From: a virus
DNA length: 41,490 bases
IMG/VR virus record: IMGVR_UViG_3300047480_000275
Coordinates: 1-41,490 of that record
Direction: 5' to 3' (one strand)
The position numbers and the translations under genes were made by a program. The notes under the pieces were generated by a model that was not told where the DNA came from, made no database searches, and was given only the letters and a program-made list of their open reading frames with translations. This document shows, one piece after another, positions 30,754 to 39,300 of this stretch. Every line of letters begins with the position of its first letter. Position 1 is the stretch's first letter.

Positions 30754-32660
30754 ACCAAGAAATTTTAGGCTTGATCCAAAACAACCCTGAAGCCATGCAG
30801 GCTGTCGGGGAGGCTGTTCAGGAAATCCTGAACGACCAAGACGTCTCTCCAGAGGCTGTCGATCAACTGACGCAAGTCATCGAAAGCACGCTGCAAAACC
30901 CGGCGTCCTATGAGCAGACGCGCATGGCGATGATTCAGTCCAACCTGATCGACGCCGAGGACTTGCCCGAGCAGTTTGACGAGATGATTTTGACCGTCTT
31001 GCTGATCGCTTTGAAGGTCGTGCAGGGTCAGATGCAGTCGGGCAACGTGCCGAAGTTTGCACGCGGCGGCCTGAACTCGATCGCACGCATGGGCCGGTAT
31101 GGCGACACCATGCTGGCGCACATCACGCCCGAAGAGGCCCGCCTGCTTCGCGCTCGCGGCGGCTCCGGCACCATCAACCCCATGACTGGCCTGCCCGAGT
31201 TTTGGAGCCTGAAAAAAGCTCTGAAAAAGGTGTTCAAGGCCGTTGCGCCAGTTCTGCCGATTGTTTTATCGTTTGTGGCCCCTGGCCTCGGTACCGCAAT
31301 TGGTAGCGCCCTGGGTGCCACAGGCACTGCGGCCAGCATGCTGGGCAGCGCAGCGATTGGCGGCCTGTCATCGGCTGCGGCTGGTGGCAACGCGCTCAAG
31401 GGCGCGATCGGTGGCGCTCTTGGCGCTGGCGCTGGCAGTGCTTTGGGCAGCGCAATCGGCGACGCCACGGGTATGACGCTGAGCAACACCGCTCAAAACG
31501 TGCTGGGCAGCTCCTTGATTGGCGGCGCACAGAGCGCGGCCAGCGGTGGTGATTTCCTGACCGGCGCGGTGCAGGGCGGCGTCGGCGGCTATGCGGGCAG
31601 TACGCTTGGCGGTGCCGCAAGTGGCATCGAGGGCAAGCTCGGCGCTGGTTTGCAGACCGCAGGCCAGCAGTTTGGCAACGCGCTGACCATGGGCGCTGAC
31701 CCCAAGCAGGCGCTCACGCAAGGCGCACTGTCGGGCTTGGCCGCTGCTTATGCCGCGCCATCGGCCCCCGCACCGAAATCGATCTACGACATCACGCCTG
31801 CCGAGACTGGCGGCTTGGGCTTGAAGCCTCCATCCGACCTGGTGATCGAGGGCTTGAAGGTGCCAACGCTGAACACACCCAGCGTGCCAGAGATGGGCCT
31901 GAGCACAAATTACAGCCTGACCGGCGGCAGCACTCCAACCTTCACGGGCCCTGACAGCTTCACGCCCGATTACTCGCTGGCTGGCCCCGCAACAGTGGAC
32001 ACGGCATCGGCTGAGCCCTACACCGGCACAGGCATCAAAGCCTCGCCGCTCAGCGTGATTGCAGCCCAAACAGAGGCCGCGATGCCTTTGGCAACCAAGC
32101 CCGCCGCTGGTGCTGGCAACAAGATGGGCACAAGCGGCCTGGGCACTGCGGCCAGCATGCTGCCGCTGCTCTCGCTGTTTGGCTCGGCCAACACGCCAGA
32201 GGAAGTGCAGCAGGTCGTGGCCGGCATGACGCCCGAGCAGCAGGAGTACTTCAACCGCCCGATGCGCACCTGGAATTGGGACACGCTCAGCGCTGCGGCC
32301 AAGATGCAGGGCCTGCCTGTTGGCAGCTACATCGCCCGCAACTGGGACAAGGTCGGCGGCGGTATGTACGACAACCCAGAAGAGCCCACTCAGAAGCTGG
32401 CCCGTGGCGGCGCTTTGACCCGTTTGGCCCGTGGCGGCGGCTCTGGCCGCGATGACACCATCCCCGCGCGCCTCTCGGACGGCGAGTACGTGATGGACGC
32501 CGAGACCGTGGCGCTGCTGGGCGATGGCTCCACAGACGCCGGGGCTCGCCAGCTGGACCGGATGCGGGCTAAAATCCGTGAACACAAAGGCAAATCGATG
32601 GCCCGGGGCAAGTTCAGCGCGAACGCCAAATCGCCGTTGGCATATCTGAAAGGCGCTTAA
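30750..32660 (+). CDS. Internal virion / ejection protein 1 (Gly/Ala-rich)
   Basis: The 636-residue protein uses ATG 30750, overlapping the previous stop, rather than an earlier non-ATG start. Residues 1-100 are helical and acidic. KFARGGLNSIARMGRYGDTML and ITPEEARLLRARGGSGTINP follow. A long G/A-rich hydrophobic stretch (about residues 165-320, for example FVAPGLGTAIGSALGATGTAASML) could insert in membranes. The C-terminus carries LARGGALTRLARGGGSG (from residue 550), then DDTIPARLSDGEYVMDAETV, a known end of internal virion proteins. It is likely released into the host envelope to help DNA entry. Confidence 0.72.
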   Translation: MNQEILGLIQNNPEAMQAVGEAVQEILNDQDVSPEAVDQLTQVIESTLQNPASYEQTRMAMIQSNLIDAEDLPEQFDEMILTVLLIALKVVQGQMQSGNVPKFARGGLNSIARMGRYGDTMLAHITPEEARLLRARGGSGTINPMTGLPEFWSLKKALKKVFKAVAPVLPIVLSFVAPGLGTAIGSALGATGTAASMLGSAAIGGLSSAAAGGNALKGAIGGALGAGAGSALGSAIGDATGMTLSNTAQNVLGSSLIGGAQSAASGGDFLTGAVQGGVGGYAGSTLGGAASGIEGKLGAGLQTAGQQFGNALTMGADPKQALTQGALSGLAAAYAAPSAPAPKSIYDITPAETGGLGLKPPSDLVIEGLKVPTLNTPSVPEMGLSTNYSLTGGSTPTFTGPDSFTPDYSLAGPATVDTASAEPYTGTGIKASPLSVIAAQTEAAMPLATKPAAGAGNKMGTSGLGTAASMLPLLSLFGSANTPEEVQQVVAGMTPEQQEYFNRPMRTWNWDTLSAAAKMQGLPVGSYIARNWDKVGGGMYDNPEEPTQKLARGGALTRLARGGGSGRDDTIPARLSDGEYVMDAETVALLGDGSTDAGARQLDRMRAKIREHKGKSMARGKFSANAKSPLAYLKGA

Positions 32661-32661
32661 T

Positions 32662-34101
32662 ATGGCCAGCTTGTTTCAGGGTGACCCCCAAAAAGCTACC
32701 TCCTACGTCACCAGCACGACGGAAACTCCGAAGTGGCTGCAGGACGCGATTTACAACCAAATCTACCAGTCGACCAACGTCGCCAACACGCCGTTCACGC
32801 CCTACAAGGGGACGCTGGTAGCCGGTGCAACGCCTCAGCAGCAGCAGGCCTACGACGCCGTCTCGGCCAATCAGGGTTTGTGGAAAGCGCCGTTTGAGGC
32901 AGCACAGACCGGTCTTGAAAAGCTGAGCGCCGCGCCCGGTGCCATGACGGCCGCAGCCCCATACCTGCAACAAGCCACCGGCATGAGCCCACTGCAGGCT
33001 GCGCAGCCCCTGATTTCTCAGGCCACAGGCACAAGCGGCGTTGGCGCGGCTCAGCCGTACCTGACGCAGCAAGCGGCCGCTTTGGCTGGCGTTGACACCG
33101 GTACCGGCGCACGCACGCTCTCGCCGTATGTGCAGGCCAGCCTGGAGGGCTCAGGCCTGACAGCCGCCGCCCCGTACATGCAAGAGGCGGCCAAGACCAG
33201 CGCGCAGGACATTGGGCAGTTCTTCAACCCCTACACCGAGTCGGTGACCAGCCAGATCGCAAAGCTGGGCGCTCGAAACCTGTCGGAAAACTTACTCCCT
33301 GGCGTCTCGGATGCCTTCATCCGTGCGGGCCAGTTTGGTGGCACGCGCATGGGCGAGTTTGGCAGCCGGGCGCTGCGCGACACGCAGGAATCCATCCTGA
33401 ACCAGCAGTCGCAGGCGTTGCAGGCTGGCTACGGCCAAGCGGTGTCCGCCGCTCAGCAAGAAGCAGCCCGCCAGGCTCAGCTGGCATCGACCGCTGGCGG
33501 CCTTGGTACCGCCCAGCAGCAGGCGATTTTGTCTGGTGGCCAGGCGCTCACATCTGCTCAGCAGCAAGCGGCGCAGCAAGAGATTGCACGCGCTCAGGCC
33601 CTGGGTGGCGTCGGCACGCAGCTTGGCGGCCTGACCCAGCAGCAGCAGTCCGCACTCCTGAGCGCGGCCCAGCAAACAGGCGCGCTCACCGGCCAGCAGC
33701 AGCAGTTGCTTGCGTCCGTGGGGGCGCAGACCGGCCAGCTCACCGGGGCCGATTTGCAGCGCCAGCAGTCCGTGCTTCAGCAGATGGCCGCTCAGGCCCA
33801 GCAAGGCCAGCAGATGCGCACGCAAGACGTCGCTGCCCTGGAGGCCGCTGGCATGTCTCAGCAGCAGATTGCCCAGCGCCAGGCCGATGCGGCTTACCAG
33901 CAGTACATGCTCGAGCAGCAATACCCCAAGTCTCAGCTCGACTGGCTGTCCACTCAGGTGCGCGGCATGGCCCCCAACGTGCAGTCCTCGACCTCGCAGG
34001 GCACCACGAGCACGGGCGCAACTTACTCGGCATCGCCGCTGCAGCAGCTGGCGACCGGCTTGTCCGCATCTGCCGGCTTGAGCAAGCTGCTCGGCGGTTA
34101 A
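32662..34101 (+). CDS. Internal virion / ejection protein 2 (Gln/Ala-rich)
   Basis: The 479-residue protein starts right after the previous gene, with GAAAGG upstream. The first 60 residues (DPQKATSYVTSTTETPKWLQDAIYNQIYQSTNVANTPF) are typical of a family found in podovirus ejection modules. A long region rich in Q, A and G follows (QQQAILSGGQALTSAQQQAAQQEIARAQ), probably helical coiled coil. The G/S-rich end (SASAGLSKLLGG) is short. A role in DNA ejection or inner-core formation is inferred from position and composition. Confidence 0.72.
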   Translation: MASLFQGDPQKATSYVTSTTETPKWLQDAIYNQIYQSTNVANTPFTPYKGTLVAGATPQQQQAYDAVSANQGLWKAPFEAAQTGLEKLSAAPGAMTAAAPYLQQATGMSPLQAAQPLISQATGTSGVGAAQPYLTQQAAALAGVDTGTGARTLSPYVQASLEGSGLTAAAPYMQEAAKTSAQDIGQFFNPYTESVTSQIAKLGARNLSENLLPGVSDAFIRAGQFGGTRMGEFGSRALRDTQESILNQQSQALQAGYGQAVSAAQQEAARQAQLASTAGGLGTAQQQAILSGGQALTSAQQQAAQQEIARAQALGGVGTQLGGLTQQQQSALLSAAQQTGALTGQQQQLLASVGAQTGQLTGADLQRQQSVLQQMAAQAQQGQQMRTQDVAALEAAGMSQQQIAQRQADAAYQQYMLEQQYPKSQLDWLSTQVRGMAPNVQSSTSQGTTSTGATYSASPLQQLATGLSASAGLSKLLGG

Positions 34102-34116
34102 TTTTTGGAGGCTCAC

Positions 34117-35412
34117 ATGCCATCGATCTACGACCTGGCCTCGAACTACGAACTTGGCGAAACGGGCAAAGCGCCCGGCGTCCGCCTGCCCGTGGCCGAG
34201 GCCCCCATCGTTGCAGCACCGGTCGCCGCGCCGGTTGCCGCCGTTGCGCAGGAGGCCATGCCGCCTGTGCTACCCCCTGGCATGGAGGGCGCTGGCCGCA
34301 ATCAGCAGCTCCTGTCGATGCTGGGTAAGTACTTCCCGCAAAACGACGACTATGGCGCAGAGCTCAAATCCGCACGCGCCACGATGACCAAAGAGTCCGA
34401 GGCTTTCAACAAGCTCTTGCAGGACGCCATCAAGCAGCCCCAGGAAACCGGCCCCAGCAAGGCCGAGATGTATTTCCGCCTGGCCGCCGCGTTTGGTGCC
34501 CCAACCAAGACCGGCAACTTCATGGAGTCGCTGGGCAAGGCCGGAGAGGCCGCCGCCACCATGAACAAAGAGCAGCGCGAGGCCGCCCAGGCAGAGCGCG
34601 CACGCCGTCTGTCGCTGGGCCTGGAGGCGCAAAAGCTGCGCATGACCGGTGCCAAGGAAGACCTTACAACCCTGCGCCAGTTGGCCGCCGAGGGCATGAA
34701 GGACAAGCGCACGATTGCCACCGAGCTGATCAAGGACTACGTGAAGTCCGGCCAGCCCGAGTCCAGCGCCGGCAAGCAGGCCAAGGACGAGGGCCTGGTG
34801 CCGGGCACACCCGAGTTCCAAAAGCGCGTCGGCCAGATTGCCGAGATGAACGTCGAAAAGCAGATGGCGCAGATCAACACGGCGCTGGCCAACATGGGCA
34901 CCGCCCAGGCCAACATGGCGCTGCAGCAGCAGAAGTTCGACTTCCAGCAGACCCAGGCCACCAAGCTGACCGCGCCCGAGGTGAAGCTCAAGACCGAAAC
35001 CGAGGACTCGCTGTCCAGCGTCAAGGGTGCCATGCAGGACATGAAGCGCGCCTTCGACCTCAACAAAAACAGCATGGGCGGCTCACTGGTCGACAAAGCA
35101 TCCCGCCTTGCCTTGGAGGCCGCCGGATCCAAGGACCCAACGCTGCTCAACACGCAGGAGCTGGAAAACATCCTCAAGGGCTCGATGATCAGCTCCGCCG
35201 CCGAGAAGATGAAGGGCGTGCTGTCCGATTCGGACATCAAGTTGTTGGCCGAGGTGTCTGGTGCCAAAGCCAAGAACCAGGAAGAGCGTCGCCGCATCCT
35301 GATCAACGCCTATGGTGCTTTGCAGCGCGGTATGGCCAAGCAGCAAAAGCGCCTCAACGAGATCAACCAGGGTCTGTACCGTGAAACCGCACCCGCCGGA
35401 GGGCTTGAATAA
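34117..35412 (+). CDS. Internal virion / ejection protein 3
   Basis: ATG 34117 is chosen because GGAGG lies eight bases before it; an earlier in-frame start lacks such a site. The 431-residue protein has a proline/alanine-rich part (residues about 20-60). It continues as mostly helix and coiled coil (TMTKESEAFNKLLQDAIKQ, ANMALQQQKFDFQQTQATKL). The C-terminal 130 residues include MQDMKRAFDLNKNSMGGSLVDKAS and EERRRILINAYGALQRGMAKQQ. This C-terminal form is common in internal core proteins of podoviruses. It overlaps the next gene (TAATG). Confidence 0.72.
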   Translation: MPSIYDLASNYELGETGKAPGVRLPVAEAPIVAAPVAAPVAAVAQEAMPPVLPPGMEGAGRNQQLLSMLGKYFPQNDDYGAELKSARATMTKESEAFNKLLQDAIKQPQETGPSKAEMYFRLAAAFGAPTKTGNFMESLGKAGEAAATMNKEQREAAQAERARRLSLGLEAQKLRMTGAKEDLTTLRQLAAEGMKDKRTIATELIKDYVKSGQPESSAGKQAKDEGLVPGTPEFQKRVGQIAEMNVEKQMAQINTALANMGTAQANMALQQQKFDFQQTQATKLTAPEVKLKTETEDSLSSVKGAMQDMKRAFDLNKNSMGGSLVDKASRLALEAAGSKDPTLLNTQELENILKGSMISSAAEKMKGVLSDSDIKLLAEVSGAKAKNQEERRRILINAYGALQRGMAKQQKRLNEINQGLYRETAPAGGLE

Positions 35413-37421
35413 TGGCCGACAACGCAGTCAACCTTACACGGGCCGTCTTGGGCCAAGGCCTGGGCATGGGCTGGGGCGACGAGGCCGAGGCCTGGCTGCG
35501 CTCCAAGCTCGGCGATCAGCCCTACGAGCAGGCCTTGGGCCAGATTCGCCAGGAGTACGCCCGCTATACTCGGGAAAACCCTGGGACCGCCATGGCGGCT
35601 GAGTTTGCCGGCGGCATGGCCCCGGCGGTCGGCATGATGTTTGTGCCCGGCGGTCAAGGCGCGGCGGTGACTCAAGCCCAGCGCAGCACAGCAGGCGCTC
35701 TGGCGCGTCTGGCGGCCCTTGGCGGGGCCACAGGCGCTGTCTCTGGCGCTGGCACGGCCGAAGAGGGCGGGCGCGTTGGCGGGGCCATCACGGGCGGCAC
35801 GCTAGGCACGATCATTGGCGGCGGGGCTCCGGTGGTCCTGCGCGGTGCCAAGGGCGCGGGCCAGTGGCTGCGCGAGCGCCTGGCTCCCACGGAGTCGGTG
35901 ATTGCCAGCCGCGCTGGCGAGAAGATGACCAAGGCGATGCGCGAGTCCAACCTCACGCCCCAGCAAATCGAGCAGATGGTTGCCCGTGATCGCGCCATGG
36001 GCGTGCCAAGTACCGTGGCCAACGTGGATGCGGCCATGGCCGATCTGGCCGAGGCCGTGGCCCAGCGCACCGGCAAGGGCACGCGCAAGGTTGAAAAAAC
36101 CCTCACGGAGCAGAAAACCGGCGCACGCGAGCGCACATACCAGCAGGTCCAAAAAGGCCTGCAGCCTGGCGACTTCTACGCCGACGAGGCCAAGCTCGTG
36201 CAAGACCTGCGCAGCAAGGCTAAGGACGTTTACGGGCAGGCTTATGCCTGGGGCGATGTGGACGACCCGCGCATCGTTGAGGCCCTGAAGAATCCGCAGT
36301 TCCAGGCGTTTTTCCAGAAGGCTCGCAGCATCGCCGACACCGAGGCCATGGCGGCCAAGCTGCGCGGCGAGGACCCCAGCCGTTTTGCGCTGCCTGAGAT
36401 TTACAAGCCCACCGGCAAGTTCACCGAGACCGGCGCAGAGATTCTGGAGCTGACCAAGCTGCCAGACGTCCGCACGCTGGACTACATCAAGCGCGGCATC
36501 GATGCGACCATCGAGTCCGGCTTCAAGGGTCAGGGCATGTCCACGGCAGAGGCAAGCGCCCTGCGCGACTTGCGCAAGGTGTTTGTGAACGCCATCGACG
36601 AGAACGTTCCGATTTACCGCGACGCCCGCAAGGCTTACGCTGGCGACATGGAGGTGCTGGACGCGATGCGCACCGGCATGACCGACTTCAAGAAGCTCGA
36701 CCACGAGCAGGTGATCAAGATGGTCGCCGACATGAGCGACGCTGAAAAGACCGCCTTCCGCACCGGTGTGGCCCGCAACTTGTACGGCCAGATCATGGAC
36801 TCGGCGCAAAACCGCAACGCGGCGAGCAACATCATCAACTCGCCCGAAACGGCCGCCAAGCTGCAACCGCTGTTTGACGACCCGGCCCACTTCCGGCTGT
36901 TCAAAGCCGCCATGGAGCGCGAGGCCCAGCTCTTCCAGCAGGCCAGCAAAATCCTGGGCGGCTCGCAGACGGCCAAACGTGGCGCGATGCGCGAGGCGCT
37001 GGAAGAGGGCAGCGACATTGGCCAGACGATTGGACAGGCCGTGACAGGCAGCCCAATGAACGCGCTGACGGGCCTTGTTGCTCGCTTGGCCAACAGCGCC
37101 ACGATCACGCCCGCTGTGGCCGACAAAATGGCCGACATGCTGATGGCCAAGAACCCGGCCGATGTGGCTGCCGTGGTGAAGTTTCTCGACGACTACGCCG
37201 CCGGCCAAGTGCCCAAGGCTGTGCGTGCCACGGCTGGTGAGGCTGGTACCGTGATGGGCACCACCACCTCGATCTGGAATCCGCCTGCGGTGCAGGGTGA
37301 GCCCACCGGCACGATTGAGGGTGAAATCACATCCGTGCCTGAGCCCAGCGACGAGCTGGAGCAGGAGTGGCTCAAGACGCAAAAGCGATCAGACGGCACG
37401 CTGCCTGATCGCTTGGAATGA
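35412..37421 (+). CDS. Internal virion / ejection protein 4
   Basis: The 669-residue protein starts with a TAATG overlap. The N-terminal 160 residues include hydrophobic G/A-rich stretches (MAAEFAGGMAPAVGMMFVPGGQGAAV, then GGAITGGTLGTIIGGGAPVVL) that could span membranes. The rest is helical: TPQQIEQMVARDRAMGVPSTVANVDAAMADLAEAVAQRTG, then FKKLDHEQVIKMVADMSDAEKTAFRTGVARNLYGQIM. The order of a membrane-active N-terminus and a long helical body is as in other phage ejection proteins. It is the last gene of the late operon and ends at the three-hairpin terminator. Confidence 0.72.
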   Translation: MADNAVNLTRAVLGQGLGMGWGDEAEAWLRSKLGDQPYEQALGQIRQEYARYTRENPGTAMAAEFAGGMAPAVGMMFVPGGQGAAVTQAQRSTAGALARLAALGGATGAVSGAGTAEEGGRVGGAITGGTLGTIIGGGAPVVLRGAKGAGQWLRERLAPTESVIASRAGEKMTKAMRESNLTPQQIEQMVARDRAMGVPSTVANVDAAMADLAEAVAQRTGKGTRKVEKTLTEQKTGARERTYQQVQKGLQPGDFYADEAKLVQDLRSKAKDVYGQAYAWGDVDDPRIVEALKNPQFQAFFQKARSIADTEAMAAKLRGEDPSRFALPEIYKPTGKFTETGAEILELTKLPDVRTLDYIKRGIDATIESGFKGQGMSTAEASALRDLRKVFVNAIDENVPIYRDARKAYAGDMEVLDAMRTGMTDFKKLDHEQVIKMVADMSDAEKTAFRTGVARNLYGQIMDSAQNRNAASNIINSPETAAKLQPLFDDPAHFRLFKAAMEREAQLFQQASKILGGSQTAKRGAMREALEEGSDIGQTIGQAVTGSPMNALTGLVARLANSATITPAVADKMADMLMAKNPADVAAVVKFLDDYAAGQVPKAVRATAGEAGTVMGTTTSIWNPPAVQGEPTGTIEGEITSVPEPSDELEQEWLKTQKRSDGTLPDRLE

Positions 37422-37486
37422 TTGCAGTTGTCTCCCTCACCTCAGAAATGAGGTTTCACCCCGCCCCAACCCGGCGGGGTTTTTTA
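37383..37486 (+). terminator. Three-hairpin terminator between convergent operons
   Basis: Hairpin 1: AAGCGATCAG (37383-37392) pairs with CTGATCGCTT (37405-37414), inside the end of the last late gene. Hairpin 2: CCTCA (37440-37444) pairs with TGAGG (37449-37453) around GAAA. Hairpin 3: ACCCCGCC (37458-37465) pairs with GGCGGGGT (37473-37480) and is followed by TTTTTATT, a proper rho-independent terminator for the plus strand. The minus-strand operon ends just next to it (37484). Confidence 0.88.
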
Positions 37487-37657
37487 TTGGTCGAACGCGA
37501 CCTTGTTGCGCGTGTCCAGGATGATGCGCAGGTGCTCAGCCGCCGCCGTCTGGCCGTCCAGCTCGGCGCGCTTGATGGCGTCGGTTAATTCCTGCACCGA
37601 TCGCGTCCAGTGCAGGCCGGGGCCTAAGATGGCCCGGATGTAGGTCCAGGGGCTCAC
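37484..37657 (-). CDS. Small protein (57 aa), GTG start, last in minus operon
   Basis: A GTG at 37657 overlaps the TGA of the upstream gene (GTGA), so translation is probably coupled. A longer frame with a TTG start exists, but it lies inside the previous gene without a ribosome site. The product is helical: SPWTYIRAILGPGLHWTRSVQELTDAIKRAELDG, then EHLRIILDTRNKVAFDQ. I do not recognise it. It ends right beside the convergent terminator. Confidence 0.6.
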   Translation of the reverse strand: MSPWTYIRAILGPGLHWTRSVQELTDAIKRAELDGQTAAAEHLRIILDTRNKVAFDQ

Positions 37658-37869
37658 TGGTTTTTCTCGCGGAGCTTGTCTTGGATAAGCTGCCAAAGAA
37701 TGACCGGAACCGTGGCGTTTGGGGCGCTCATGATGATGTCCTCAAACTCTTTGTCCGTTAGTCCGGCAAACCGTTTTTTTTCCAACCGCTCATTGCGAGC
37801 CCGCAGCAGCCGGTTCTCGCGGTCCAGCTCGGCGACCAGCATGTCGAGGTTTTGTTCGTCGGGTGTCAT
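37654..37869 (-). CDS. Small coiled-coil protein (71 aa), unknown
   Basis: ATG 37869 lies two bases after the stop of the upstream gene, whose end contains GGAG as a ribosome site. The N-terminal half is a charged heptad-like helix (MLVAELDRENRLLRARNERLEKKRF). The C-terminal half is LTDKEFEDIIMSAPNATVPVILWQLIQDKL. No family is recognised. It is part of the tightly packed minus-strand run. Confidence 0.7.
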   Translation of the reverse strand: MTPDEQNLDMLVAELDRENRLLRARNERLEKKRFAGLTDKEFEDIIMSAPNATVPVILWQLIQDKLREKNQ

Positions 37870-37871
37870 TT

Positions 37872-38393
37872 TTAGAGCTCCATTACGGTAACGTCGTGCG
37901 GCTTCTTCTTGCCCGCCAAAATTTCATGAATGCGCCGCTCGGTTTCGCGGTGCGCCTTGATCATGGTGCGCGCTGGCAGCGCTTCGAGCAGGTCGCTGTA
38001 ATCGGCCAGCACGCCACGCACGGCCTGGATGCCTGCGCCGTCCAAGCGAATGTTGCCGCCGTCTTTGTGGCGCTTTCCGGCCATGGCCATGGCGGTCACG
38101 GCGTCTTGCAGCAGGCCGCTGGCGTCGGTGATTTCGACCGGGTCGCCATCGCAGTCCAGCCACGGGCCGTTGTTGACCAGCGTCTCCATGATGTTCACCG
38201 CGTCACTCACCACGCGCCAGTCATCGGTGGTGGGCGTCGGGGCCTTTTCCATGGCTTCGAGGCCGCCGTGCATGCGCGTGAGCTGGTGGCGGCGAAGCTC
38301 CTCGGGCAGCGGCTGCAAGGGACTGGCCATCATGACGTCCAAGAGGCTGTAGCGGTACACGTAGACCGTTTTTGGGGGCTTGCGTTTTTTCAT
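37872..38393 (-). CDS. Phage protein of unknown function (173 aa)
   Basis: ATG 38393 overlaps the previous stop by ATGA. The N-terminus is basic (MKKRKPPKTVYVYRYSLLDVMMASPLQPLP). A long helical part follows: LRRHQLTRMHGGLEAMEKAPTP, then DDWRVVSDAVNIMETLVNNGPW and DASGLLQDAVTAMAMAGKRH, and lastly IKAHRETERRIHEILAGKK. I have a faint memory of similar proteins in phages and prophages of Burkholderiales, all without function. No catalytic or binding motif is visible. Confidence 0.75.
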   Translation of the reverse strand: MKKRKPPKTVYVYRYSLLDVMMASPLQPLPEELRRHQLTRMHGGLEAMEKAPTPTTDDWRVVSDAVNIMETLVNNGPWLDCDGDPVEITDASGLLQDAVTAMAMAGKRHKDGGNIRLDGAGIQAVRGVLADYSDLLEALPARTMIKAHRETERRIHEILAGKKKPHDVTVMEL

Positions 38394-38629
38394 AAACCTG
38401 CGAGTTTGTTGGCGGCTCGGTGCAGCCGCGCGTTGAACCAGCGCCTGATCGCATAGCTGCGCACCAGGCTAATGATGGTGAACCAAGCGCCGATCGCCAG
38501 GTTGTCGGACAGTGGCAGGTGAATGCCAAACATCGGAAAGATCGCCAGCTGGCTGGCCAGCGCCACGCCGTAGCCGATGACCACGTTGAACACGGACTCA
38601 ATCAGCGAGGCGGTGCGGGACTGGTTCAT
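38390..38629 (-). CDS. Small two-span membrane protein (79 aa, DUF7220-like)
   Basis: ATG 38629 overlaps the stop of the upstream 39-aa gene by ATGA; an earlier non-ATG extension is not needed. The product has two hydrophobic segments: VFNVVIGYGVALASQLAIFPMFGI and NLAIGAWFTIISLVRSYAIRR. The N-terminal SRTASLIESVFNVVIGY and the SLVRSYAIRRWFN block match a small phage membrane family that I believe is listed as DUF7220. Its function is unknown; as a membrane protein in an early-type operon it might affect host envelope or superinfection. Confidence 0.82.
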   Translation of the reverse strand: MNQSRTASLIESVFNVVIGYGVALASQLAIFPMFGIHLPLSDNLAIGAWFTIISLVRSYAIRRWFNARLHRAANKLAGL

Positions 38630-38745
38630 TTGAGCCACGCTGAAACGGCGTAAAAGATGCAAAAAATACCAGTGAGCCAGTGCTTGCCCAGCCATGCGGC
38701 CAAGAACACGTTACTGGTCAGCAGGGCGAGCTGGGCGTCGGTCAT
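38626..38745 (-). CDS. Very small membrane protein (39 aa)
   Basis: ATG 38745 overlaps the stop of the upstream gene (ATGA), with GGAG just before. The product is short and hydrophobic: LTSNVFLAAWLGKHWLTGIFCIFYAVSAWLK. It is coupled to the two-span membrane gene downstream, with which it may work. No family is known to me. Confidence 0.62.
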   Translation of the reverse strand: MTDAQLALLTSNVFLAAWLGKHWLTGIFCIFYAVSAWLK

Positions 38746-39050
38746 TTCGGCTCCACCAGGTATTTCTTGACCTCTTCGTACAAGTCGTTGCGCGCGTGGT
38801 TGTCGGCCTCTTGCACGGTCCAGCCTGCATAGCGCATCTCGTTTTCGCAACGCTTCAGCAGCTCATGCATCTCGCGCAAGCAGTCCGCAGCCTTGCCATG
38901 CAACGGCCACTGCAATGTCTTCTCCAGCATGGCGGCGAGGCCCAGAGGCTTTGGCATTTTGCCAACGCGCATCAGCTCTGCGGTGTCTTCTTCGCTGGCG
39001 TAAGGGTCGAAATGATCGCCAGCCTTTTGGAATGTGGTGGGAATGCTCAT
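38742..39050 (-). CDS. Phage protein of unknown function (102 aa)
   Basis: ATG 39050 overlaps the stop of the HTH gene (ATGA). The product includes FQKAGDHFDPYASEEDTAELMRVGKMPKPLG, then AMLEKTLQWPLHGKAADCLREMHELLKRCENEMRYAGW and EADNHARNDLYEEVKKYL. It is acidic and helical. I do not recognise a family. It is expressed with the HTH gene upstream and the two small membrane genes downstream. Confidence 0.73.
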   Translation of the reverse strand: MSIPTTFQKAGDHFDPYASEEDTAELMRVGKMPKPLGLAAMLEKTLQWPLHGKAADCLREMHELLKRCENEMRYAGWTVQEADNHARNDLYEEVKKYLVEPK

Positions 39051-39259
39051 TTGTTTTCTCCTGTGCTTTTTGCGTCCTCGAACATCCAGTCCTCGACGTC
39101 TTGTTGGCGGTAGCGAACGTGCCCACGTGGGCCGCCGCCGAGCTTGATGAACTTTGGCCCCCGGCCTTGCATGCGCCAGTTCTCAAGGGTGCCAGGTGAA
39201 ATCTTGATCAACTGGGAAACCTCCTGCGGCGTCAGCATCTGGTTTTCAAACTTCTCCAT
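39047..39259 (-). CDS. AlpA/excisionase-type HTH DNA-binding protein
   Basis: ATG 39259 follows GGAGA on the minus strand; a longer frame with an alternative start is not needed. The 70-residue protein is nearly all one domain: MLTPQEVSQLIKISPGTLENWRMQGRGPKFIKLGG, then GHVRYRQQDVEDWM. This is the winged helix-turn-helix of the HTH_17/AlpA/excisionase group. It may regulate phage transcription. There is no integrase in the window, so a regulator is more likely than an excisionase. Confidence 0.87.
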   Translation of the reverse strand: MEKFENQMLTPQEVSQLIKISPGTLENWRMQGRGPKFIKLGGGPRGHVRYRQQDVEDWMFEDAKSTGENK

Positions 39260-39300
39260 ATTGCTCTCCAGGTGGGCCGCCCGAAGACGGCCCGGGGTTA

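Noticed and set aside
39047-39259. Excisionase of a temperate phage
   Set aside because: No integrase, attachment site or repressor is seen; the HTH domain is also found in plain transcription regulators.
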